Shown: positions 1 through 5,677 of the stretch, in pieces | Layout: every line of letters starts with the position of its first letter | How positions within the stretch are numbered: the first letter of the stretch is position 1 | Assembly: GCA_023433855.1 (NCBI GenBank) | Contig: JAEYTV010000075.1 | Span: 1 to 6,087, forward strand | Direction: 5' to 3' | Source of the DNA: Pseudomonadota bacterium | GTDB lineage: Bacteria; Pseudomonadota; Alphaproteobacteria; Rhizobiales; Rhizobiaceae | DNA length: 6,087 nucleotides | Translations under genes and position numbers: made by a program | The notes under the pieces: model-generated | Told to the model about the DNA's origin: nothing | Seen by the model: only the letters and a program-made list of their open reading frames with translations | The model's database searches: none

Positions 1-24
1 CCCCCCCCCCCCCCCCCCCCCCCC
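1..24. repeat. Run of 24 C residues at the window start
   Basis: The first 24 bases are all C, after which normal mixed sequence begins. Nothing else in the window looks like it. Homopolymers of this length are very rare in GC-rich alphaproteobacterial chromosomes, and this one sits exactly at the sequence edge. A contig-end or sequencing artefact is therefore the likeliest explanation. A real homopolymer tract affecting the promoter of the next gene is possible but less likely. The true upstream region of the AI-2E transporter gene is thus probably not represented here. Confidence 0.85.
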
Positions 25-55
25 GCTTCTGCGTTGAGGGGCATCACGGGGATCT

Positions 56-1225
56 ATGACAATGGCATTCTTGCGTACGCGCGGCGAGAGCAGGGCCAAG
101 AAACAGCTGCCTGACGTTGCAGCAGGCGGCCGCAAGGAAACACCCCTATCCCACAACGAAGAAGACGCAGGCGAGCAGATCCTGCTCGGGCGCGAGGCGC
201 TCGAGATCGCGATGGCGTGGTCGGTGCTCGGGCTTTTCGCGATCGTCTTCTTCGTCATCCTCCACTCGATGGCGCTGATCCTCATCCCTGTGACACTGGC
301 GATCGTCGTGGGCCTCATCCTCGGGCGGGTCGCCGACCGGCTCGGCGAAGCCGGCATACCCCGCTTCGGCATCGCCTTCATTCTTTCGACCCTCGTCTTC
401 GCCTTCCTCTTCCTGATCGTCAATTCGCTGATCGAGCCCGCAGCCACGTTCGTCCGGGAAGGCCCCAAGTTCGTCGAGGGGACCATCAACCGCATCATGC
501 CCTTCCTGGAACGGCAGCAATGGCTGAACATCTCGCCCGCGACGTTCGAAACCGGTCCGATGTCGATGCAGGCGCTGATTGAAAACTCAGGCAACATCCT
601 GAGCGTGGTGACCGCAAACCTGACACCGGCGGTCATCCAGGGCCTGATCTTCTTTGCCGCGCTGCTGCTATTCGTCTACGGCCGGCTGAGGCTGCGGCGG
701 ACCATCATCATGTCGTTTCCGACGCGCCGTCAGCGGCTGATGGCGATCCGGATACTCAACTCCATCGACGAAGTGCTCGGCTACTACTTCGCCACGGCGA
801 GCGTGCTGTATTTCGCCCTCGGCGTGTCGATGACCGTCATTGCGTATCTGGGCGGGCTTTCGGCGCCGTTGCTCTGGGGGCTGTTTGCGTTCCTTTCGAG
901 CTTCATTCCCTATCTCGGCATCACCCTGATGACGCTCGCGGTGGCGATTGCCGGGATCGTCACCCATGAGGCGCTGTTTATCGGCCTCCTCCCGGCCATG
1001 GTGTTCTTTTGCGTGCATCTGGTCATGGAAAACCTGATCTTCCCGGCTGTCATGGGCCGCCAATGGGAGATCAACCCTTTCCTCGTCTTCGTCGCCATCC
1101 TGTTCTGGACATGGCTGTGGGGAGCGGTCGGCGCCATGCTGGCGCTGCCGCTTTCCCTCATCATGATGACGGTGCTTTCGGAACTCTTCCCCGAACGCAA
1201 GGCCACCCCGCACCTGCCGGGCTAG
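56..1225 (+). CDS. AI-2E family transporter (PF01594 membrane protein)
   Basis: This is a 389-residue inner-membrane protein of the AI-2E exporter family. Members have been linked to autoinducer-2 export, and some to Na+/H+ antiport; the substrate cannot be read from sequence. Residues 1-50 are a charged cytoplasmic tail. Hydrophobic segments follow at about 52-69, 71-90 and 104-125, then a soluble stretch (about 127-188), then helices at about 190-209, 245-265, 270-301, 305-330 and 342-376. Family hallmarks in the C-terminal half are IPYLG (284-288), EN (325-326) with P330 and G334, NP (340-341), and the glycine-rich WGAVGAMLALP (355-365). Length is slightly above the usual 340-370 because of the tail. 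The ATG at 56 has GGGGA only 3 bases upstream; the in-frame ATG at 62 has better spacing (9 bases) and may be the true start. The gene ends 11 bp from a convergent DUF930 gene. Family call is firm, function is open. Confidence 0.88.
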   Translation: MTMAFLRTRGESRAKKQLPDVAAGGRKETPLSHNEEDAGEQILLGREALEIAMAWSVLGLFAIVFFVILHSMALILIPVTLAIVVGLILGRVADRLGEAGIPRFGIAFILSTLVFAFLFLIVNSLIEPAATFVREGPKFVEGTINRIMPFLERQQWLNISPATFETGPMSMQALIENSGNILSVVTANLTPAVIQGLIFFAALLLFVYGRLRLRRTIIMSFPTRRQRLMAIRILNSIDEVLGYYFATASVLYFALGVSMTVIAYLGGLSAPLLWGLFAFLSSFIPYLGITLMTLAVAIAGIVTHEALFIGLLPAMVFFCVHLVMENLIFPAVMGRQWEINPFLVFVAILFWTWLWGAVGAMLALPLSLIMMTVLSELFPERKATPHLPG

Positions 1226-1236
1226 GCCGGCATGTG
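1211..1236. terminator. Hairpin shared by convergent genes, possible bidirectional terminator
   Basis: CACCTGCCGG and CCGGCATGTG form a 10-bp stem with one C/T mismatch around the 6-base loop GCTAGG. The loop contains the stop codon of the AI-2E gene, and the stem ends directly against the stop of the opposing DUF930 gene. Position and symmetry suit a bidirectional transcription end. Neither side has a T-run, so a classical intrinsic terminator is not demonstrated. Confidence 0.45.
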
Positions 1237-1623
1237 TCAGTCGTAGAGGTAATACTCCTCCCACTGCTCGCGGGGGACCTTGGATCCTATCTTGTAGCCG
1301 AACGAAATCACTTTCAGGCCCTTGTCGCCCGTCTCGCACTTGTATTTCAGCCTGTACCAGTCCCCCCTGCTGCGGAAGACCGCACCTGACGCGTGGATCT
1401 GGTTGGCGCGCCTGACAGGGTCGGCGAAGGTGTAGGCGATCACCTTGTCGGGCTTGAAACCGGCTTCCTTTCTGATGCGAGCAATCGCTTCGATATCGCA
1501 TCGCTGCTCGCGCCGCTCGGCCGGTGCCAAGGCGTTCAGCTGCTTGATGATGCGCGGTTCCAGGGCGTGGGCCGGCAGGGCGGAAAGAAGGGAGAAGGCA
1601 AGCAGCGGCCAGTATCGTGTCAT
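1237..1623 (-). CDS. DUF930 domain-containing small exported protein
   Basis: This 128-residue protein has a clear signal peptide: MTRY, a hydrophobic core (WPLLAFSLLSAL), and an AHA|LE cleavage site at about 20/21. The mature part matches DUF930, a family of unknown function found in Hyphomicrobiales. It shows EQRCDIEAIARI (39-50), the VIAYTFADP block (61-69), GAVFRSRGDWYRLKYKCET (80-98), and a C-terminal IGSKVPREQWEEYYLYD. It contains only two cysteines (42 and 96), which could form a disulfide in the periplasm. The start is the ATG at 1621-1623, preceded by an AGGAA-type ribosome site 6 bases away. The frame stays open upstream to 1803, but that part lacks a ribosome site and would bury the signal peptide. 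The gene is divergent from ptrB and convergent with the AI-2E gene, so it is probably a single-gene unit. No convincing promoter was seen. Function is unknown. Confidence 0.85.
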   Translation of the reverse strand: MTRYWPLLAFSLLSALPAHALEPRIIKQLNALAPAERREQRCDIEAIARIRKEAGFKPDKVIAYTFADPVRRANQIHASGAVFRSRGDWYRLKYKCETGDKGLKVISFGYKIGSKVPREQWEEYYLYD

Positions 1624-1810
1624 GTCATTTCCTATCCAATGTGACTCGGACGAGCCGGAAACTAGAAGACGGCCATCCGCTTGGCCACCTACCAGAACGG
1701 GAAACAGGCCGGGCGGGGTGGAACAGAGACGGCGACGAGCACGCGCCCGGAGAGGATGCGGGCAGATCGGCGGGACGGTCGGGAGACACGCAGCAGCCAC
1801 CAAGGCAAGG

Positions 1811-1835
1811 CGGCGTTTCGCCGAGCATTATGCTC
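1811..1835. promoter_or_regulatory. Two abutting palindromes upstream of the ptrB promoter
   Basis: CGGCG-TTT-CGCCG (1811-1823) and GAGCAT-T-ATGCTC (1823-1835) are both perfect inverted repeats that share base 1823. They end 7 bp before the proposed -35 of ptrB. Dyads here are the usual place for an activator or repressor operator, but no known regulator motif is recognised. Confidence 0.4.
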
Positions 1836-1842
1836 CAGCGCG

Positions 1843-1871
1843 CTTGCCTCCGCTTCAAGTGCCCCCTATCT
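1843..1871 (+). promoter_or_regulatory. Housekeeping sigma promoter candidate for ptrB
   Basis: CTTGCC (1843-1848) and CTATCT (1866-1871) are separated by exactly 17 bp. Each differs from the rhizobial RpoD consensus (CTTGAC-N17-CTATAT) at one position. Transcription would start at about 1878, giving a leader of roughly 26 bases before the TTG start of ptrB, with the ribosome site inside it. Confidence 0.6.
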
Positions 1872-1892
1872 CTGGCACTACCTCATGCATAC

Positions 1893-1896
1893 GGAG
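1893..1896 (+). promoter_or_regulatory. Ribosome binding site that fixes the ptrB TTG start
   Basis: GGAG at 1893-1896 lies 7 bases before the in-frame TTG at 1904. No in-frame ATG or GTG lies between the promoter candidate and the conserved DDYAWLR block of ptrB. The nearest upstream ATG (1885) is in another frame and soon reaches a stop. Confidence 0.65.
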
Positions 1897-1903
1897 TGCT
1901 TCC

Positions 1904-4015
1904 TTGGACACCTCCCCTAAGACATCGCCCTTCACCGGACTTCCCCAAGCTCCCGTCACCGCCAGGAAACCGGTCACGGATACCCGGCACGGCGTCACCC
2001 GCACCGACGATTACGCATGGTTGCGGGCCGACAACTGGCAGGCGATGTTCAAGGACCCTTCGATCCTCGATCCGGAAATCCGCGGCGTGCTTGAAGCCGA
2101 AAATGCCTATATGGAAGCCGCCATGGGCGACACGGCCGAACTGCAGAAGGTGCTGTTTGCCGAGATGCGCGGCCGCATCAAGGAAGACGATTCATCCGTG
2201 CCGATGAAGGACGGCCCGTTCGCCTATGGCTCGCTCTACGTGACGGGCGGCGAGCAACCTCACTATTTCCGCACCCCGAGAAACGGCGGCGACCGCCAGG
2301 TCCTGCTCAACGGCGACGAGGAAGCCAGGGGCAAGGACTATTTCCGTCTTTCCGGCATCGACCACACGAGCGACCATCGGCGCGGCATATGGGGTTATGA
2401 CGACAAGGGATCGGAATTCTTCACCTTGCGGATCCGCGATCTCGAAACGGGCAAGGATCTTGCCGACGTGATCGAGAACACGGCCGGCGGCGGCGTCTGG
2501 GCGCCCGACGGCAACAGCTTCTTCTATACGCTCCAGGACGAAAACCACCGGCCTTCGAAGGTCTTCCACCATGTCGTCGGCACGCCACAAGCGCAGGACA
2601 GGCTCGTCTACGAGGAAGAGGATCCGGGATTCTTCGTGGGCGTCGGCGGCTCGCTGCTCGACGACTTCGTCTATATCGACATCCATGACCACGAGACCTC
2701 CGAATACCGGATGCTGTCGACATCCGACCTGACGGCCGAGCCGCAACTGGTGGCCGAACGTATCGAGGGCATCGAATATTCGCTGACGGAAGGCGGCGAT
2801 GTCTTCTATATCCTGACCAATGACGGAGGCGCCAAGGACTTCAAGATCATGGAAGCGCCGGTGACGGCGCCGGGCAAGGAGAACTGGAGAGAGGTCGTTG
2901 CGCACGAGCCGGGCCGACTGATCATCTCCCACATGGCGTTTGCCCGCCACCTCGTCTGGCTGCAGCGCAAGGACGGGCTTCCGCAGATCATCGTGCGCGA
3001 CCGGCAGAGCGGCGAAGAACACGCCATCTCCTTTGCGGAAGAGGCCTATTCGCTGGGGCTGCAGGGGGCTGCGGAATACGACACCGACGTCATCCGTTTT
3101 TCCTACTCCTCCATGACCACGCCGGGGCAGCTTTTCGACTACAACATGGTCACGCGCGAGCGCGTGCTCCTCAAGACCCAGGAAGTTCCGTCCGGTCATG
3201 ATCCGGCCGAATACGTCACCCGCCGGGTGATGGCGCCCGCCCATGACGGCGAACTCGTGCCGGTCTCGCTGCTCTACCGAAAGGACACGCCTCTCGACGG
3301 GTCCGCACCCTGCCTGCTTTATGGCTACGGCGCCTATGGCATCACGATCCCGGCCTCCTTCAACACCAACATCCTGTCGCTCGCCGACCGCGGCTTCGTC
3401 TATGCCATTGCCCATATCCGCGGCGGCAAGGACAAGGGGTTTTCGTGGTACGAGGACGGCAAGATGGAGAAGAAGGTCAATACCTTCCGCGACTTCATCG
3501 CCGCGGCCGATTACCTGAACGACCAGAAGTTCACCTCTTACGCGAACATCATCGCCGAAGGCGGATCGGCTGGCGGCATGCTGTTGGGCGCCATCGCCAA
3601 CATGGCGCCGGAAAAGTTCGCGGGCATCATTGCAGCCGTGCCTTTCGTCGACGTGCTCAACACCATGCTCGACGACACCTTGCCGCTCACTCCGCCGGAA
3701 TGGCCCGAATGGGGCAACCCGATCGAGAGCCTCGACCAGTACCGTTGGATCGCCTCCTATTCGCCCTATGACAACGTGGGGGCGAAACCCTATCCGCCGA
3801 TCCTGGCGCTGTCGGGCCTTACCGACCCACGCGTCACCTATTGGGAGCCGACCAAGTGGATCGCCCGGCTGCGGGAGAAGTCGCCGGACGCCGGACCATA
3901 TCTCCTGAAGACCAACATGGCCGCCGGCCACGGCGGCAAGTCGGGGCGGTTCCAGCGGCTGGAAGAGATCGCCTTCGAATACGCCTTCGCGATCAAGGTC
4001 GCCGGGAAGATCTGA
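1904..4015 (+). CDS. ptrB: Oligopeptidase B (S9A serine peptidase)
   Basis: This 703-residue cytoplasmic serine peptidase of the prolyl oligopeptidase family cleaves short peptides after Arg or Lys. It has no signal peptide. The N-terminal part (about 12-430), opening with the conserved TDDYAWLRADNW, is the beta-propeller that limits substrate size. The C-terminal part (about 460-700) is the alpha/beta-hydrolase. It shows YGYGAYG (473-479), the nucleophile motif GGSAGG with Ser555, Asp641 in GLTDPRVTYWEP, and His676 in AAGHGGKSGRF. These match the E. coli triad Ser532/Asp617/His652 in spacing, and the length fits the usual 680-710. The start is inferred as TTG because of a well-placed GGAG; the frame is open back to 1445, but that part runs antisense through the DUF930 gene. 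Some substrate-pocket acids known from enterobacterial enzymes are replaced (Pro483, Ser485, Pro601), so specificity may differ. It appears monocistronic, and its physiological role is unknown. Confidence 0.93.
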   Translation: MDTSPKTSPFTGLPQAPVTARKPVTDTRHGVTRTDDYAWLRADNWQAMFKDPSILDPEIRGVLEAENAYMEAAMGDTAELQKVLFAEMRGRIKEDDSSVPMKDGPFAYGSLYVTGGEQPHYFRTPRNGGDRQVLLNGDEEARGKDYFRLSGIDHTSDHRRGIWGYDDKGSEFFTLRIRDLETGKDLADVIENTAGGGVWAPDGNSFFYTLQDENHRPSKVFHHVVGTPQAQDRLVYEEEDPGFFVGVGGSLLDDFVYIDIHDHETSEYRMLSTSDLTAEPQLVAERIEGIEYSLTEGGDVFYILTNDGGAKDFKIMEAPVTAPGKENWREVVAHEPGRLIISHMAFARHLVWLQRKDGLPQIIVRDRQSGEEHAISFAEEAYSLGLQGAAEYDTDVIRFSYSSMTTPGQLFDYNMVTRERVLLKTQEVPSGHDPAEYVTRRVMAPAHDGELVPVSLLYRKDTPLDGSAPCLLYGYGAYGITIPASFNTNILSLADRGFVYAIAHIRGGKDKGFSWYEDGKMEKKVNTFRDFIAAADYLNDQKFTSYANIIAEGGSAGGMLLGAIANMAPEKFAGIIAAVPFVDVLNTMLDDTLPLTPPEWPEWGNPIESLDQYRWIASYSPYDNVGAKPYPPILALSGLTDPRVTYWEPTKWIARLREKSPDAGPYLLKTNMAAGHGGKSGRFQRLEEIAFEYAFAIKVAGKI

Positions 4016-4038
4016 GGTCAAGAAGATCTTTGGGTCAA
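4006..4038 (+). repeat. Imperfect tandem repeat across the ptrB stop codon
   Basis: GAAGATCTGAGGTCAA (4006-4021) is followed directly by GAAGATCTTTGGGTCAA (4022-4038). The first 8 bases and the last 6 are identical. The first unit contains the ptrB stop (TGA, 4013-4015) and the second lies in the 3' untranslated region. It looks like a local duplication at the gene end. No function is apparent. Confidence 0.7.
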
Positions 4039-4110
4039 GGCGAGACGAGGATGGCGAGGTCACGCCGTCCGCGCGCCTGATTGCCCCGTTCCTGCCCATG
4101 ATGAACTCTG

Positions 4111-4150
4111 CCGCCCCCGGGGCCGGGCCGCTACGGCCCGGTCCGGGCGG
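4111..4150. terminator. Strong GC hairpin downstream of ptrB, possible terminator
   Basis: CCGCCC (4111-4116) pairs with GGGCGG (4145-4150). After a 3-base bulge, an 11-bp stem with one G-U pair (4120-4130 with 4134-4144) closes on a CTA loop. This is the most stable-looking structure in the window and starts 95 bases after the ptrB stop. No T-run follows on either strand. It may be an unusual terminator, an RNA-stabilising 3' structure or a dispersed palindromic element. Confidence 0.45.
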
Positions 4151-4242
4151 GGGACTTCGCATTTGAGAACCACTACCCATGCGCGAAGCACGGCTCATTT
4201 AAGATTTTTGTCAAGTACCCTCAACCGCGCACCAAACCTTAA

Positions 4243-4260
4243 CGCAAGCCTCGCGCAAGC
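4243..4260 (+). repeat. Short direct repeat CGCAAGC, 11-bp period
   Basis: CGCAAGC occurs at 4243-4249 and again at 4254-4260, one helical turn apart. It lies between a TTAAC half-site (4239-4243) and the CtrA box. Same-face repeats of this kind can be tandem protein-binding half-sites, but the match is short and could be chance. Confidence 0.3.
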
Positions 4261-4268
4261 TTCGGCCG

Positions 4269-4283
4269 TTAACCATTTGTTAA
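4269..4283 (+). promoter_or_regulatory. CtrA binding box
   Basis: TTAA-CCATTTG-TTAA is an exact match to the CtrA consensus TTAA-N7-TTAA. It also contains the TTAACCAT form described for rhizobia. It is centred about 31 bases upstream of the ATG of the small gene at 4307, in an AT-richer stretch (about 4195-4290). CtrA is the essential cell-cycle response regulator of alphaproteobacteria, so the downstream gene may be cell-cycle controlled. Whether CtrA activates or blocks here cannot be told; no clear -10 was seen. Confidence 0.6.
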
Positions 4284-4306
4284 CCAATCTGTAGCGAGCG
4301 TGCGCC

Positions 4307-4570
4307 ATGAAGATCGATAGCGGCCTTAGCGGCTATTACTATCCCAACAGGACCATCGAGACGGACCGTCAGGCCGAAGAGGCGCCGCCGCGTGAAACGG
4401 TCACCGTCCAGCGCTTGCCCCACGCCATCACAGGCAGCAACCCCTTCCTCTCGGCGTCGCTTTCCAACGCCTTGTGGGTCATCGAAAGCGCAGAAGCCTC
4501 TCCGTCGCAGGCCCCGGCCCGGAGCCTTCCCGCCGACTGGGTCGAAGATCGCTACCAGGAATTCACCTGA
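4307..4570 (+). CDS. Unrecognised 87-residue protein
   Basis: I do not recognise this family. Codon choice is strongly GC-biased at third positions, as in neighbouring genes, which supports real coding. The protein starts MKIDSGLSGYYYPN, with a run of three tyrosines. It continues through a polar, Pro/Glu-rich and probably flexible part (about 17-42), then a short more hydrophobic stretch (about 45-60, PFLSASLSNALWVIE). It ends in a Trp- and acid-containing tail (LPADWVEDRYQEFT). It has no cysteine, signal peptide or membrane helix, so it is probably cytoplasmic. The ATG at 4307 is the only usable start: an in-frame TAG lies 15 bases upstream, and the ribosome site is weak. A CtrA box precedes it, and it converges with dmeF across a 10-bp gap. 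Confidence 0.7.
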   Translation: MKIDSGLSGYYYPNRTIETDRQAEEAPPRETVTVQRLPHAITGSNPFLSASLSNALWVIESAEASPSQAPARSLPADWVEDRYQEFT

Positions 4571-4580
4571 CCCGGCGCTT

Positions 4581-5543
4581 TCAAGCCGCTTCAAGCGGCG
4601 TGACCTCCACCGTGACATGCGAAAGACCGTTTATGTCGCGCAGCTTCTCCTTGTAGAATGACGGAATGCGCGGATTGGCCGTCAGCACGGAGAGGATAGC
4701 CGCATGGTGTCCCGGCCCCAGCTGCCACACATGCAGGTCGCAGATGCGGTCGCCCTCCCCTTCGATGTGCCGACGAACCTCCTCCGCCAGGCGCTCGCTG
4801 TCCGGCCGGGCATCCAGAAGCACCGTGGCGGTCGCCCGGATCAACCCGACTGACCAACGCGCGATTATCAGGCCACCGACGATGCCAATGACGGGATCCA
4901 GCCAGTTCCAGCCATAGCTGCGTCCGAGCAGGAGAGCCACGATGGCGAGGCAGGACGTCAGCGAATCCGCGAGCACATGCAGGTAGGCGGCGCGCAGATT
5001 GTGGTCCTCGGCGTGACGCGCATGCACGTGCCCGCTCGCATGATCGTGCCCACCGTGGTCGTGGTGATGGATCGCGCTTACCTGATGACGATCGTCGCGA
5101 AGCAGCCACGCGCTCAGGAGATTGACGGCAAGTCCCAGGACTGCCACCAGGATGGCCTGGTCGAATTCGATCGGCACCGGATCGGCGAAACGGCGAAGGC
5201 TTTCCCAGGCAATCAGCAAGGCGACCATGGCCAGAACGATCGCGCTTGCAAAACCCGCGAGATCGCCGAGCTTGCCAGTCCCGAAGGTGTATCGCGGATT
5301 GCGAGCCTGCCGGCGGGCATAAAGATAAGCGAAGGCGGAGATCGACATGGCGCCGGCATGGGTCGCCATGTGCCAGCCATCGGCTGTCAGAGCCATGGAG
5401 CCGAAGAGCGACCCCGCAAGGATCTCCGCCAGCATGGTGACCGTCGTCAGCGCGATCACCAGCCAGACCTTCCTTTCGTTGCGGGCGTGATCTTCGCCCA
5501 GAAAGACATGCTCGTGCTTCAGATCCTGGTCCGGATGCACCAT
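4581..5543 (-). CDS. dmeF: Cation diffusion facilitator, Co(II)/Ni(II) efflux transporter DmeF
   Basis: This 320-residue inner-membrane antiporter of the CDF family would export divalent metal ions, probably Co2+ and Ni2+, using the proton gradient. The N-terminus carries the DmeF-type signature HEHVFLGEDHARNERKVW (10-27). Six helices lie at about 27-46, 49-75, 97-116, 129-148, 184-206 and 213-236. The transport site is seen as D55, H58 and H62 in helix 2 and H189 with D193 in helix 5. The loop between helices 4 and 5 (153-181) holds 11 histidines and probably binds metal. The C-terminal cytoplasmic domain (about 245-320) includes ICDLHVWQLGPGHHA, typical of CDF regulatory domains. The ATG at 5541-5543 has GGGAGG 5 bases upstream. 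It is divergent from a MerR-type sensor that probably controls it. A Zn/Cd substrate remains possible; the N-terminal signature favours DmeF. Confidence 0.87.
   Translation of the reverse strand: MVHPDQDLKHEHVFLGEDHARNERKVWLVIALTTVTMLAEILAGSLFGSMALTADGWHMATHAGAMSISAFAYLYARRQARNPRYTFGTGKLGDLAGFASAIVLAMVALLIAWESLRRFADPVPIEFDQAILVAVLGLAVNLLSAWLLRDDRHQVSAIHHHDHGGHDHASGHVHARHAEDHNLRAAYLHVLADSLTSCLAIVALLLGRSYGWNWLDPVIGIVGGLIIARWSVGLIRATATVLLDARPDSERLAEEVRRHIEGEGDRICDLHVWQLGPGHHAAILSVLTANPRIPSFYKEKLRDINGLSHVTVEVTPLEAA
4585..4599. terminator. Small hairpin at the convergent end of the small gene and dmeF
   Basis: GCCGCTT and AAGCGGC (4585-4591, 4593-4599) form a short GC stem. It overlaps the last codons of dmeF and lies 14 bases after the stop of the opposing small gene. 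There is no T-run. It could help end transcription of the small gene, but the evidence is weak and coding constraint may explain it. Confidence 0.25.
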
Positions 5544-5602
5544 GAGGTCCTCCCTTCCGTCCTAACCCGACAGGCGGTGGCAAGTTCGCGGGCAAGATAC
5601 AT

Positions 5603-5627
5603 CCGGGGCGGCATGGCCGCCACCCGG
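5603..5627 (-). other. Hairpin in the dmeF leader
   Basis: GGCGGC-ATG-GCCGCC (5607-5621) is a perfect 6-bp stem with a 3-base loop. Flanking CCGG and CC/GG can extend it with small bulges. If dmeF is transcribed from near the MerR-type dyad, this stem lies in its 5' untranslated region, about 64 bases before the start codon. It could affect mRNA stability or translation. No known riboswitch class was recognised. Confidence 0.35.
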
Positions 5628-5648
5628 CGCCCGCCCCCCATCTCCATC

Positions 5649-5677
5649 CTTGCACCGGCAGTCCGCGACGCCTAGAT
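5649..5677 (+). promoter_or_regulatory. Promoter candidate for the MerR-type regulator
   Basis: CTTGCA (5649-5654) and CTAGAT (5672-5677) are 17 bp apart. This fits the rhizobial housekeeping consensus at 4 of 6 and 5 of 6 positions. Transcription would begin at about 5684, inside the inverted repeat at 5681-5695, so a regulator bound there would repress its own gene. The leader is about 33 bases and contains AGGGAAA (5702-5708), the ribosome site 8 bases before the ATG. Confidence 0.5.

Noticed and set aside
668..1501. A 277-codon minus-strand frame over the AI-2E and DUF930 genes
   Set aside because: It overlaps two better supported genes in other frames and has shadow-type Arg/Gln/His-rich composition.
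1445..1903. Upstream in-frame extension of ptrB by 153 residues
   Set aside because: It runs antisense through the DUF930 gene and the promoter region. It has a low-complexity Arg/Ala composition, and family proteins begin close to the TTG at 1904.
2192..4198. A 668-codon open frame on the minus strand opposite ptrB
   Set aside because: It mirrors ptrB, whose GC-rich third positions keep antisense frames open. Its product is rich in Arg, Gly and Asp without recognisable motifs, whereas ptrB shows a full catalytic triad.
4280..4618. A 112-codon minus-strand frame opposite the 87-residue gene
   Set aside because: It overlaps the end of dmeF and the CtrA box and has Arg/Gly-rich shadow composition. 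The plus-strand frame has codon use matching its neighbours.
5034..5085. Repeated CAY-rich codons in the dmeF loop as a nucleotide repeat or CRISPR-like array
   Set aside because: The pattern comes from a histidine-rich protein loop typical of CDF exporters. There are no regular repeats and spacers.
4977..5675. A 232-codon plus-strand frame antisense to dmeF
   Set aside because: It has no domain or ribosome site, and its His/Val-rich start is simply the antisense of the dmeF His-rich loop.
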